DNA of 64,000 bases, taken from positions 2,232,001 through 2,296,000 of the forward strand of contig CAXXDU010000002.1 of the NCBI GenBank assembly GCA_963667535.2. Reading direction: 5' to 3'. Numbering within the stretch: the stretch's first letter is position 1; each line of letters begins with the position of its first letter. This DNA is from UBA5614 sp963667535. GTDB lineage: Bacteria > Cloacimonadota > Cloacimonadia > Cloacimonadales > Cloacimonadaceae. Of this stretch, positions 7,710-17,222 are shown piece after piece. Below the pieces are notes generated by a model that had not been told where the DNA came from, did no database searches, and worked only from the letters and a program-made list of their open reading frames with translations. A program made the translations under genes and the position numbers.

Positions 7710-8255
7710 TCAGACAGTATCTTGTGGAGGCGGAGTTGTGGTCTTTCTTTTAAACAGCAGGACTTGTCGGAGTAAATCGTTGAGTTCGATATCGGGCTTA
7801 ATATCCTGGATAGTGAGTAGAATATTGATAATGCCGGGAAAAGCCAGGGATGTTTTGAATATGCGTTTATTTCCCTTTTTATCTATATAGGTTAGCTTCC
7901 AGTAATGTGTGATGACTTTGTAGATTTCCATGCCAATCAGGTTATCCCAGGTTAAGGAGATGGTTCTTCTTAGCAGGAAACGAAGTTCTAATCTGTCTTC
8001 ATAGATAATTACCGAATTCAGACCGGTAAGATGATTGTATGTAGTGTTGCAAGCGATGTAAAGGACAACGACTGAGATAATTTTGAAGAAGATGGTGTAA
8101 TTTGCTGTATGTGGTATCAGTATAGTAATAAAATAGATGGAGTATCCTGCGGTAATCAAACCCAGGGCAATCATGAAGAAACGTACCAGAGGATGAAATC
8201 TGTAGCGGACGGCTCTGGGAGTTTTTTGGGGTTCGATTACGATTTCATCTTGCAT
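7710..8255 (-). CDS. Small membrane protein with PH-like cytosolic domain
   Basis: The 181-residue protein has two membrane helices, about residues 25-47 and 54-75, followed by a strand-rich domain (SVIIYEDRLELRF, RTISLTWDNLIGME, KLTYIDKKGNKRIFKT) typical of bacterial PH-like membrane proteins. No enzymatic motif is visible. It overlaps the end of the PHP phosphoesterase gene by 19 bases, so the two are translated together. Its tail is basic and threonine/proline-rich. Family assignment is tentative. Confidence 0.55.
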   Translation of the reverse strand: MQDEIVIEPQKTPRAVRYRFHPLVRFFMIALGLITAGYSIYFITILIPHTANYTIFFKIISVVVLYIACNTTYNHLTGLNSVIIYEDRLELRFLLRRTISLTWDNLIGMEIYKVITHYWKLTYIDKKGNKRIFKTSLAFPGIINILLTIQDIKPDIELNDLLRQVLLFKRKTTTPPPQDTV

Positions 8256-9112
8256 TTGTAATTATCCCAAATTGTTTGAATGTCTTTCAAGACAAGGTCA
8301 CTAACAGGTACAGAACCAAAATAATTATGAACGTCCTCTTCCCCATGAAAGTCACTTCCTCCGGTTTTGAAAAGACCGTTTTTCAAACAAAACGCAGTAA
8401 ATTCAGTTACCAGATAGTTATTATGGTCAGGATGCCATACTTCCAGACCGTCAAGACCGCAATTTACCAAATCATAAAGATAGTCCGGCGTTTTCAGTTT
8501 ACCGGGATGTGCCACGATAGCAACACCGCCGGCATTGTGAATGTACTTAATAACATCAGCAGAAGATAAGACGGGTTTTGCGACAAAAGCCGGACAGTCA
8601 TTACCAATATATTTCTCAAAAGCTTCCTGTTTATTGCGGCAATAATTCCCTGCTACCAGAGCTGCTGCTACATGTGGACGGACAATTAACTTCATTTCGC
8701 CGGCATAAGACAGGACACTATCTAAAGAGATGTTTATACCAAGACCGGATAGTTTATCAAGCATCTTTTGAGCTCTGTTTCTTCTACCCTCTTTCATCCA
8801 TTGGAGAATGCTGTGAAGCTGTTCATTTTCTGTATCAATCCCATAGCCCAGAATATGAACATCGTTGCCATCGAGAGTGGAACTAAACTCAATACCGGGT
8901 AAAATCCTTAATGGAGTATTATCCTGGGAGATATAACTATAAGCCTCAACAGAGTCGTGATCAGTGATAGAAATAATGTCCAGACTATTCTGCTTTGCTT
9001 GCTCAATGATGAATTTAGGAGTAAATCCTCCATCTGAACAACGCGTATGAATATGCAAATTAGCACTCTTAATAAAGAGTTTTTCTTTAACAAAAGTTTC
9101 TGTGTCTTTCAT
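8237..9112 (-). CDS. PHP-domain phosphoesterase
   Basis: The 291-residue protein is a polymerase-and-histidinol-phosphatase (PHP) metal-dependent phosphoesterase. It shows NLHIHTRCSDG near residue 20 with metal-binding His20, His22 and Asp26, then ISITDHDSVEA, PGIEFSS, IVAHPGK and a late GGSDFHG. This set is typical of the YciV-type family, which acts on nucleoside 3',5'-bisphosphates or nucleotide ends; the substrate here is inferred only from the family. It is the first gene of a two-gene operon, with an AGGAAG ribosome-binding site. Confidence 0.82.
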   Translation of the reverse strand: MKDTETFVKEKLFIKSANLHIHTRCSDGGFTPKFIIEQAKQNSLDIISITDHDSVEAYSYISQDNTPLRILPGIEFSSTLDGNDVHILGYGIDTENEQLHSILQWMKEGRRNRAQKMLDKLSGLGINISLDSVLSYAGEMKLIVRPHVAAALVAGNYCRNKQEAFEKYIGNDCPAFVAKPVLSSADVIKYIHNAGGVAIVAHPGKLKTPDYLYDLVNCGLDGLEVWHPDHNNYLVTEFTAFCLKNGLFKTGGSDFHGEEDVHNYFGSVPVSDLVLKDIQTIWDNYKCKMKS

Positions 9113-9321
9113 AGCTTCCTAAATATAAAAATTTATTAAACATGAAAAGTAAACTTACGCCAAGAAAATACTCTTCATGTTCATGGGTTTTATAAGGCTG
9201 ACTTCACTTTTTTGTAGACATACACATCGTCAATGAATTCTTTTACCTGTAGTAATAAAAAGCGGATTTGTTAACCTCCGCAGTGTGTCTAAATATCATA
9301 ATTAGTAATAAGGAATCACAA

Positions 9322-10110
9322 ATGAAGTATGATCCTGTAAAGAATCTGGTATTCAGTGCTGTAAGGTCTTTTCCCGGATTGAGGAAGTTATTTTTTAAAG
9401 CTCTGGATATGCTTTTCCTCAGACAATGGTATGTCAAAAAGAAAATGGCATTGAGTTTTGATATGGAACAAAAAATTAATTTCTATGATGCCGGCGCCGG
9501 TTTCTGCCAATACAGTGATTATATTCTTAAGCATTGGATGCATTCCAAAGTTTTTGCTCTTGATTTAAAAACAGATTACCTGAAAGACTATGCAATATCA
9601 GCAGAACAAAACTATCCTCAACGGTTTAAATGGATTGAGGGTGATTTGGTTTTGTATAAGCCGGAAACGAAATTCAATTTGGTTGCTGCAATAGATATCC
9701 TGGAACACATCGAAGATGACAAACAAGTGTTAAAGAACTTTTTCGATTGTATGATACCGGGTGGTAAACTGATTATCTCAACACCCAGTAATTTGGATGA
9801 AGCAGCAAAGTTTACAGCGGAACATGTTCGTCCCGGTTATGCTCCTGAAGAATTAAAGTCAAAATTGCTGCAAGCCGGATTCATAATCGAAAGCCTTGAA
9901 TTCTCTTACGGAAAGTTGGGAAAGCTAAGTTGGTTATTTGCTATGAAATATCCTCTGACCCTTTTGTCACATTCCAAATTATTGATAGTGCTTTTACCTA
10001 TATACTACTTATTGTTATATCCTTTTATCTTCTGGTTGATGAAAAAAGACATAAATTCCCTTAACGTAAAGGGAAATGGATTGATAGCGGTTGCTCAAAA
10101 ACCAGTTTAA
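9322..10110 (+). CDS. Class I SAM-dependent methyltransferase
   Basis: The start at 9322 follows an AAGG ribosome-binding site; a longer frame from 9268 is less likely. Of 262 residues, about 58-165 form the methyltransferase core: FYDAGAGFCQYSD (motif I), VFALDLK (acidic end of strand 2), and VAAIDILEHIEDD with GGKLIISTPS (motifs post-I and III). The C-terminal ~60 residues include a hydrophobic stretch LLIVLLPIYYLLLYPFIFWLM, so it may be membrane-associated, as for lipid or glycan methyltransferases. It converges on nrdG, with stop codons overlapping by a few bases. Confidence 0.75.
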   Translation: MKYDPVKNLVFSAVRSFPGLRKLFFKALDMLFLRQWYVKKKMALSFDMEQKINFYDAGAGFCQYSDYILKHWMHSKVFALDLKTDYLKDYAISAEQNYPQRFKWIEGDLVLYKPETKFNLVAAIDILEHIEDDKQVLKNFFDCMIPGGKLIISTPSNLDEAAKFTAEHVRPGYAPEELKSKLLQAGFIIESLEFSYGKLGKLSWLFAMKYPLTLLSHSKLLIVLLPIYYLLLYPFIFWLMKKDINSLNVKGNGLIAVAQKPV

Positions 10111-10841
10111 CGCATTTTAATAATAATCTGTTGCAATTTGCTTGTTTCTTTTAAAATCGAGTAATGATGCGAGTCGCTATGGTGGTTCTTTGCATTATTC
10201 CTGTTAAATAGTAGTTCCATATTCGTTTGATGCGGATTTTGAATTGGTTCAAGCGTATCTTCATAATTACACTGTTGAAGATAGTATTTATCGCCGTTTC
10301 GTAATAATGTTTGAATTTCCAGGATATCGTTCCAGTTAAGAACCTGATTAAAATACGTCGTTCTAAACTCCCATTCCTTTTGAGAATTCCGAATAATATC
10401 CATACTTTCAAGAATGGCTTTTTCATTGACAGAGCAACCGCAAATGGTAGAATATAATGACAGAGGCGCTTTGATATCCATTGCCCAGTAGTCAACCATG
10501 TTTTCTTTTACAAGTTGCTTCAACACGGATGGGTTGGAACCATTGGTATCCAATTTTATGCTGTACCCAAGTTGTCTGATCTTATAGATAAAATCAACTA
10601 AATCAGGTTGAATGGTTGGCTCACCACCAGAGATGGTAACAGCTTCGAGTTTACCTTTTCTAAGCTCCAGAAAATTCATAATGCTTTCTTCAGAGATAAC
10701 CGGTTCATAGCGTTCCGGGTCTACAAGGCTTGGATTATGGCAATAAGAGCACCGAAAATTACAGCCCTGAGTAAACAATACAGTTCCAATCTTGCCCGGG
10801 TATTCTAATAATGAGAATTTTTGAAAGCCGCCAATAATCAT
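10107..10841 (-). CDS. nrdG: Anaerobic ribonucleotide reductase activating protein
   Basis: This 244-residue radical SAM protein generates the glycyl radical on NrdD. It shows the cluster motif CNFRCSYCH (CxxxCxxC) near residue 28, the GGEP motif SGGEPTIQ and the leading FSLLEYPGK typical of the NrdG/PflA-like group. It lies directly after nrdD with a 7-base gap, as expected for its partner. The C-terminal ~30 residues extend past the usual core and are basic. Its stop codon interlocks with that of the convergent methyltransferase gene. Confidence 0.88.
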   Translation of the reverse strand: MIIGGFQKFSLLEYPGKIGTVLFTQGCNFRCSYCHNPSLVDPERYEPVISEESIMNFLELRKGKLEAVTISGGEPTIQPDLVDFIYKIRQLGYSIKLDTNGSNPSVLKQLVKENMVDYWAMDIKAPLSLYSTICGCSVNEKAILESMDIIRNSQKEWEFRTTYFNQVLNWNDILEIQTLLRNGDKYYLQQCNYEDTLEPIQNPHQTNMELLFNRNNAKNHHSDSHHYSILKETSKLQQIIIKMR

Positions 10842-10848
10842 AATAATC

Positions 10849-12966
10849 CTATAGCTTTAATAATAGTTGATTGTCTTCGCTGCGTTCTTTTGCATTGAAG
10901 TTCTTTCTAAGTTTGAATTCCGCTTTTTTACCATCATTCCATTGAGAAACAGGTCTAAGATAACCTACTATTCTGGAATAGATTTCACAGGTTTTATGGC
11001 AAGTAGGACAAGATTCAACTTCGCCGATTAAATATCCGTGTTCCGGACAAATACTGAAAGTCGGAGAAAAAGTAAAGTATGGCAGATGATAATTATCACA
11101 GATTTTTTTAACAAGCTGTTTAATGCTGTCACCATGATCTATTCTCTCGCCACCAAATATGTGTAAGACTGTTCCGCCTGTATACTTTGTTTGTAAATCG
11201 TCCTGCAATTCAAGTGCTTCAAAAACATCCTCAGTAAAATCCACCGGTAATTGAGTAGAATTAGTATAAAAAGGAGCTTTACCATCAGGATTTGCTACAA
11301 TAATATCGGAAAATTTCTTAGAATCAATGAGTGCTAATCTGTAACTGGTTCCTTCGGCCGGAGTAGCTTCCAGATTATAGTTATTACCGGTTTCAAGCTG
11401 ATAGTCAGAAAGTTTATTCCTAAGGTAATCCATAACTTTTAGGGCAAAACAATGACCATCTTCGGCAGCTATAGTGCAGTTTATTAGGTTTAAACAAGTT
11501 TCGTTCATACCTATGATGCCAATTGTAGAGAAATGATTCTTCCAAAACAAACCGAATCTTTCTGAAATACTATGTAAATAATGTTTTGTATAAGGGTACA
11601 GACCATTTGTAGTATAAACTTCCAGTACTTTTCTCTTGATTTCCAGACTTCTCTTTGCTAGCTCTAGTTGTTCATCCAGTCTTTGATAAAACTCTATTTC
11701 ATTGGTTGCCAGGTAGCCTATTCTTGGCAAATTAAGGGTTACAACACCGATAGAACCAGTCAAAGGATTTGCACCAAACAAGCCACCACCACGTGCTTCC
11801 AGCTTTCTGGTATCTAATCGGAGTCTGCAACACATTGACCTTGCATCTTCAGGATTAAGCTCTGAATTTACATAATTAGAAAAATATGGAATACCATATT
11901 TGGCGGTAACTTCCCACAAATAATCAAGATTCTTACTATTCCAGTTAAAGTCTTTTGTGATATTATAGGTAGGTATTGGAAATGTGAATACTCTTCCTTT
12001 GGCATCGCCTTCAATCATCACTTCCAGAAAAGCTTTGTTCAGCATATCCATTTCTTTTTGATATTCGCTGTAGGTTTTGTTGCTGCCAGTTCCACCGATG
12101 ATAACCGGAGTGTCTTTATAAATTGAGGGTGCAATCAAATCAAGAGTGATATTTGTAAAAGGAGTCTGAAATCCAACTCTGGTTGGTACATTCAAATTGA
12201 AAACAAACTCTTGCAATGCTTGTTTGACTTCTTTATAAGTAAGTTCATCATGCCTGATAAACGGAGCAAGTAAAGTGTCAAAACTGGAAAAAGCCTGAGC
12301 ACCTGCTGCTTCTCCCTGTAAAGTATAAAAGAAATTGACTATTTGTCCCAAAGCACTTCTAAAATGTTTGGCTGGGCTGCTTTCAACTTTACCGACTGCA
12401 CCTTTGAAACCTGTTACTAATAAATCCATCAGATCCCAACCTACACAATAAACCGATAGTAGCCCCAAATCATGAATATGTAAATCACCATCGGTATGTG
12501 CCTGCCGAATTTCAGGTGGATAAATTTTATTTAACCAATATGTTTTGCTTACTTCTGAAGCAACATAATTGTTTAGCCCCTGAAGTGAATAAGCCATGTT
12601 TGAGTTTTCATTCACTTGCCAATCAAGCCTTTCCAGATATTGGTCAATAAGCTTAACATCGGCTGCAGAAATCAATTCTCTTATTCTGGCATGCTGTTCT
12701 CTGTATATTATATATGACTTTGCTGTCTTTTTATAAGGAGAAGCAAGTAGCACTTCTTCAACGATATCCTGAATAGCTTCAACTTCCGGAGTATCGGAAT
12801 CAATTATTTGCAAAGCTAAATTAATAACACGCAGAGAGAGTTTTTCAGCGATTTCTAAGTCGAATTCCTTGGATGCTTCACCAGCTTTGATTATAGCTAA
12901 GGTAATTTTTTGCATATCAAAACTAACAATCTGTCCATTTCGTTTACGAATTTTCGTAAACATCAT
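10849..12966 (-). CDS. nrdD: Anaerobic ribonucleoside-triphosphate reductase (class III)
   Basis: The 705-residue enzyme reduces ribonucleoside triphosphates to deoxy forms under anoxia. An ATP-cone regulatory domain occupies about residues 1-90 (TKIRKRNGQIVSFD...). The catalytic core follows, with GSIGVVTLNLPRIGY and the NGLYPYTKHYL segment. The C-terminus carries the zinc site CPEHGY...CPTCHKTC and the glycyl-radical loop RIVGYLRPVSQWNDGK. Length and motif order are normal. No class I or II reductase is in the window, in line with an anaerobic lifestyle. A TTGACA (read on this strand at 13094-13089) lies ~125 bases upstream but has no clear -10 partner. Confidence 0.95.
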   Translation of the reverse strand: MMFTKIRKRNGQIVSFDMQKITLAIIKAGEASKEFDLEIAEKLSLRVINLALQIIDSDTPEVEAIQDIVEEVLLASPYKKTAKSYIIYREQHARIRELISAADVKLIDQYLERLDWQVNENSNMAYSLQGLNNYVASEVSKTYWLNKIYPPEIRQAHTDGDLHIHDLGLLSVYCVGWDLMDLLVTGFKGAVGKVESSPAKHFRSALGQIVNFFYTLQGEAAGAQAFSSFDTLLAPFIRHDELTYKEVKQALQEFVFNLNVPTRVGFQTPFTNITLDLIAPSIYKDTPVIIGGTGSNKTYSEYQKEMDMLNKAFLEVMIEGDAKGRVFTFPIPTYNITKDFNWNSKNLDYLWEVTAKYGIPYFSNYVNSELNPEDARSMCCRLRLDTRKLEARGGGLFGANPLTGSIGVVTLNLPRIGYLATNEIEFYQRLDEQLELAKRSLEIKRKVLEVYTTNGLYPYTKHYLHSISERFGLFWKNHFSTIGIIGMNETCLNLINCTIAAEDGHCFALKVMDYLRNKLSDYQLETGNNYNLEATPAEGTSYRLALIDSKKFSDIIVANPDGKAPFYTNSTQLPVDFTEDVFEALELQDDLQTKYTGGTVLHIFGGERIDHGDSIKQLVKKICDNYHLPYFTFSPTFSICPEHGYLIGEVESCPTCHKTCEIYSRIVGYLRPVSQWNDGKKAEFKLRKNFNAKERSEDNQLLLKL

Positions 12967-13258
12967 ATCCCATCCTTACATGTATTACTTTAATTTACTG
13001 TTTACCATATAGATATGTACTCATACCCATAATTAAGCTTTGTAGACTCAAATCTCTTGATATATTAAATTTCAGATGCTTATCATTTTGTCAAATGAAA
13101 TAATTGGTATTTAGAAAGAATATTTATTTCCTAACTACATCATCATGGATTGCATGTATTTAAAATCTCAATATTTTTTTTGAGAAAAACATTTGCAATA
13201 TTGGAAAGCATTTTGCATTTACTCATATAACAAGATTAATCTAGAAGTGGAGGAAATT

Positions 13259-16200
13259 GTGAACAGATATACACTATTTCTGCTCATAGCAGTACTATAT
13301 TGTGTGAGTCTTCAAGCAGTTTTATGGGATAATGCTGCCCCAATCAGACAAGGTGTAAATATTGAATGGTACCGCACCGGAACTGAAACAGCTGATGGTG
13401 GAGCGATTTATGTTTGGTCAGATACAAAACTTGGAGCTCGTGATCTGTATGCTCAGAAAGTTGATGCATCCGGAAATATTGTTTGGGGAGAGCCCTTACT
13501 GGTTGACGGCAAATTAGACCGTCAGGAAGACCCGGTCATTACCAGGACTTCGGATAACTTTTACATTATTGCCTGGATTGACTTTTCTGATGATATAGAT
13601 GGTAATGTATATGCCCAGAAAGTAAATTCAGCCGGTCAGCTTTTATGGCAGACAGGTGGAGTTCCAGTCTGTGTTCATAGTGGGATTCAAATATCTTTAA
13701 ATATTGAACCAGACAATAATGGTGGAGCTTATGTAGTTTGGAATGATACCAGAAATCCCGGTGTGGATTTGTATGGTCAGCATTTGAGCGCTGATGGTAG
13801 TATATTGTGGCCAACATTAAATGGTATTCCTATTGCCAACGGTGATGGAGATGAATCATACAATACAATGTGGTCAGATGGTGCTGGTGGTCTTATGATT
13901 GGATATGTCCGCGCTGTATCAACTACAGAAAACCTATATATTAAAAGATTTTTGCCTAATGGACTAATGGCTTGGGATCAGCCTTTACATATAATGCCAA
14001 ACCCCGTTTCACAAAACAAGATTAAGATGGCACCAATCGGTGACAGTTCTTTTGTTTTCACCTGGATGGATTGGCGTCATACTGATCCTGATATTTACGC
14101 TCAAAGAGTTGATATTAATGGAATTGCCATCTGGCCTGAACCGATAGTAGTTTTTTCAGATAGTACTGCCACGTTAAGAGCTTTACAGGAAAACCCAAGA
14201 ATAGTCCAAACTAGTGATAATGCAGTTATTATTGTTTGGGAAGATAAAAGGAATGATCCAGTGGCAGCTGATCTTTATGCACAAAAAATTAATTTGAGTG
14301 GACAAAGACTTTGGAATCCTGATGGAGTACCGTTGTGTATAGCCGATTTCGGTCAATTAAGTCCACGTATGTCTGCTGATGATAATGGTGGATGTTATGT
14401 TGTTTGGGATGATGCCAGAAATGATGACAAAATAGATATTTATACTCAACACTTATCCTCAAATGGTAGTTTTCTGTGGACTGCTAATGGACTTGCTGTT
14501 TGTACATCTCAAAATGAACAATCAGGTTCTCTGGTCAAAATTTCTGGTAGCAATATTTTTATCAATTGGATGGATATGCGTAACGGCTCAGTAGGTATTT
14601 ATTATCAGGTATTAAATACTGCCGGTGTTGTTCAATTAGTCCCAAATGGTGTTCAGGTTTTTTGGGGGCTGAGTGGTGATGCTACAAAGGACCAATTTAT
14701 TTCATTACCCAGGCAGAATGATGTAATCGTAATCTGGCAGGATACGAGATTTGCAAATATGGGATATCAAATATTCTATCAGATTGTGAATTCAGATGGA
14801 ACATTACAGCTTGAACCAAATGGAAGACCTTTAACAATACCATCAGGTTTCGATCAATTAAATCCCTCTGCAGTTGTTCTTCCCGATAATTCGGTAGCAA
14901 TAGTCTGGGAAGAGAAATCGTCACCGCCAAAAGTTTTTGGACAGTTAATTGATGCGAATTGTAATAGATTATGGGGTGATTCAGGTATGATAATTTCAGA
15001 TATCGTTACTAATCGCCAAAAAGATCCCAAGGTATCATATGAAGATGGTGCAATTTATATTGGCTGGTCAAATCTGGATGTAACAGTTACACCGGTTGGA
15101 ACAAGAAATTTGTTCCACGTTTACGGTCAAAAGATTGTTAATAATCAGAAAGTATGGGGTACTGGTGGAATTCTTGTATCAGAAATGCCGGCAAATGATA
15201 TGCTTTTTGAATGCCAATTTGAGATGTTGAAAGGAAGGTACTTCGTTTGGATAAGAACAAGCACCAATACTGCAACTTTTAATAACAAAAATGTATATGT
15301 TAAATTAATGAATCCTGATGGCACAACCCCGGTTGGTTGGTCAAATTATGGCGTTGCGACATCTAATTATCTCGGAGAATATACAAAACAGTTTCAACCC
15401 AGAGCTGCAATTACAGATGGTGGTTTATTTGTAGAATGGTTGGATTTTAGAATAGATAATGTCAAGAATTTGTACGGTCAGCTTATTTCACCTATCGGAC
15501 AAGTTGTTTGGGATCCTTTAGGTGTGCCTTTGGCTGAATCTTCAGCAGAACAAGACATACCTTCTTTAATAGGTGGACATAGTGCAACATTTGTGTGGAA
15601 AGAAAAAACTACAGGGTCAAATTTTGATATTGCCGCCCAGAGATTTTCTCTTAATGGTACTCCTCAGTGGGGGCCGTTGGGACAATTTGTTTCTCAAGGA
15701 AGTACTATCCAATCTTCACCGAATCTGGCAAGATTCCCTCATTGTGGTATGATAGCTGCATGGGAAGACTATACAGGTATTGAATCAGATATCTATATCA
15801 AATACATAGAGGAAGATGGAACTATTATTGGTCCTCCTTCAGGCTATGTTATATGCAATGAATTGAAGATTCAACAATATCCGATTATTTCTATCCTGGA
15901 TAATGGAACACCGTATGGTAACGAAGCTGTAATTGTATGGTCTGATGGACGCTCTAGCGGAAAAACTCCAATATATGGTCTTTATGCCCAAAAAGTAGCT
16001 GATGAAACAACCGGAATCAATGATGATCATGATAATCAGATAGTGCAGCTTGCTGTTTTACAACAGAACTATCCCAATCCTTTTAATCCGGAAACCAAGA
16101 TTAGCTTCTCTCTTTCCAAAGATGTAAAAGACATTAATCTTTCAGTTTATAATCTTAAAGGACAGAAAGTTAAAACAGTATTTGAAGGAAAAGCTATAAA

Positions 16201-16327
16201 GGGATTGCATGAATTAACCTGGGATGGCAAAGATGATAATCAGATTTCTGTTGCCTCAGGTATCTATTTCTATAGATTGAATTCAGGAAATGTAACCCAA
16301 ACAAAGAAAATGATTCTTATGAAGTAG
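13259..16327 (+). CDS. Large secreted repeat protein with Por/FlgD-type C-terminal sorting tail
   Basis: The GTG at 13259 follows a GGAGG ribosome-binding site and opens directly into a signal peptide (NRYTLFLLIAVLYCVSLQA). The mature part has many repeats of a W-x-D-x-R...DLYAQKV...G...LW pattern, spaced about 50 residues, suggesting beta-propeller or beta-sandwich units. The last ~85 residues hold NYPNPFNPETKISFSL, a VYNLKGQKVKT strand and the end QTKKMILMK, the type A sorting domain used by type IX secretion. Function is unknown; surface exposure or secretion is the inference. A strong terminator follows. The C25 peptidase at 45162 ends in a closely related tail. Confidence 0.8.
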   Translation: MNRYTLFLLIAVLYCVSLQAVLWDNAAPIRQGVNIEWYRTGTETADGGAIYVWSDTKLGARDLYAQKVDASGNIVWGEPLLVDGKLDRQEDPVITRTSDNFYIIAWIDFSDDIDGNVYAQKVNSAGQLLWQTGGVPVCVHSGIQISLNIEPDNNGGAYVVWNDTRNPGVDLYGQHLSADGSILWPTLNGIPIANGDGDESYNTMWSDGAGGLMIGYVRAVSTTENLYIKRFLPNGLMAWDQPLHIMPNPVSQNKIKMAPIGDSSFVFTWMDWRHTDPDIYAQRVDINGIAIWPEPIVVFSDSTATLRALQENPRIVQTSDNAVIIVWEDKRNDPVAADLYAQKINLSGQRLWNPDGVPLCIADFGQLSPRMSADDNGGCYVVWDDARNDDKIDIYTQHLSSNGSFLWTANGLAVCTSQNEQSGSLVKISGSNIFINWMDMRNGSVGIYYQVLNTAGVVQLVPNGVQVFWGLSGDATKDQFISLPRQNDVIVIWQDTRFANMGYQIFYQIVNSDGTLQLEPNGRPLTIPSGFDQLNPSAVVLPDNSVAIVWEEKSSPPKVFGQLIDANCNRLWGDSGMIISDIVTNRQKDPKVSYEDGAIYIGWSNLDVTVTPVGTRNLFHVYGQKIVNNQKVWGTGGILVSEMPANDMLFECQFEMLKGRYFVWIRTSTNTATFNNKNVYVKLMNPDGTTPVGWSNYGVATSNYLGEYTKQFQPRAAITDGGLFVEWLDFRIDNVKNLYGQLISPIGQVVWDPLGVPLAESSAEQDIPSLIGGHSATFVWKEKTTGSNFDIAAQRFSLNGTPQWGPLGQFVSQGSTIQSSPNLARFPHCGMIAAWEDYTGIESDIYIKYIEEDGTIIGPPSGYVICNELKIQQYPIISILDNGTPYGNEAVIVWSDGRSSGKTPIYGLYAQKVADETTGINDDHDNQIVQLAVLQQNYPNPFNPETKISFSLSKDVKDINLSVYNLKGQKVKTVFEGKAIKGLHELTWDGKDDNQISVASGIYFYRLNSGNVTQTKKMILMK

Positions 16328-16343
16328 CACAATTCTAAATTTG

Positions 16344-16382
16344 AAAGGGGATATACTGCTATGGTATATCCCCTTTTTTTTT
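16344..16382 (+). terminator. Rho-independent terminator
   Basis: A perfect 13-bp stem (arms 16344-16356 and 16364-16376, starting AAAGGGGATATAC) with a 7-base loop is followed by a run of T. It lies 17 bases after the stop of the secreted repeat protein. Confidence 0.88.
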
Positions 16383-16490
16383 GCGATACATTGTTATTGT
16401 CTGATGTTTATTAGAGATAGTATGATTTGGTTTTCATTGCAAATTATGATATGTTGACAGTAATCAATTAATAATGTGCTGTAAGATGCT

Positions 16491-17222
16491 TCAGATTAGA
16501 AAAAAACTATTGTAAAATCTCAGTATTTCTGTCCCAGTGAGTTTGATAAGCTCATTTTTATGACCGCTGAATATTACTTTCCCATCATCCATCATAATGA
16601 CATAATCACTTAATTCATTAATGCAATACGGGTCATGAGTTATTGTTATCGGTATTACCTTTGTTTCATCAATCACGCGTTTTAGAAATTTAATTACTTC
16701 ATCTGATGTAAAGGGATCGAGTCCTGTTGTCGGTTCGTCTAAAATAAGATATTTTGGATTGGTAATCAAAGCTCTGGCCAATCCAATCCTTTTTCTCATG
16801 CCACCACTTAGTTCTGCTGGAAACATGTCAGCACATTGTTCCAATCCTACAAAACTAAGCATTTCCAGAACATCTTGGTTTATTTTAACCATGCTACTCT
16901 TTTTTTTATCATACAGTGGTAATGCTATGTTTTGATAAACAGTGAATGAATCTAGTAGAGCAGCATTTTGAAATACCATCGCAATTTTATTAAGAGCCTC
17001 AGGTCTATGGTGAATTTTGTCATGTGTAACAAATTGATTGTCGATAGATATAGTTCCTGATAATGGTTGATAAAGCCCTGCCAATGTCTTCATAAACACT
17101 GTTTTACCACAACCACTTCTGCCTATAATTACAGTTTTGCAGTTGTCCGGGATAGTAACGGTTATATTTGAAAGAATCAATTTGGAATTGAAACTTAATG
17201 AAATATCAATGAATTCTATCAT
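16491..17222 (-). CDS. MlaF-like ABC transporter ATP-binding protein
   Basis: The start at 17222 (MIEFIDISLSF) is preferred to the longer frame because it begins a normal ABC domain. The 243-residue protein shows Walker A GRSGCGKT, signature LSGGMRKRIGLARAL, Walker B YLILDEPTTGLDP and the H-loop ITHD. The sequence type matches MlaF of the Mla phospholipid-transport system. No MlaE permease or MlaD partner is adjacent, so its membrane partner must be elsewhere. It overlaps the end of the VanZ-like gene by 17 bases and closes the five-gene pgpH operon. Confidence 0.8.
   Translation of the reverse strand: MIEFIDISLSFNSKLILSNITVTIPDNCKTVIIGRSGCGKTVFMKTLAGLYQPLSGTISIDNQFVTHDKIHHRPEALNKIAMVFQNAALLDSFTVYQNIALPLYDKKKSSMVKINQDVLEMLSFVGLEQCADMFPAELSGGMRKRIGLARALITNPKYLILDEPTTGLDPFTSDEVIKFLKRVIDETKVIPITITHDPYCINELSDYVIMMDDGKVIFSGHKNELIKLTGTEILRFYNSFFLI

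Noticed and set aside
7474..7890. 138-residue plus-strand frame
   Set aside because: It crosses a terminator-like hairpin and repeat modules and then overlaps the membrane protein gene on the other strand.
8276..8886. Two plus-strand frames opposite the PHP gene
   Set aside because: Both mirror the conserved PHP phosphoesterase and have no independent start signals.
13081..13110. TTGACA upstream of nrdD as a full promoter
   Set aside because: No -10 hexamer at 16-18 bases; the best match would need a 19-base spacer, so it is only mentioned in the gene entry.
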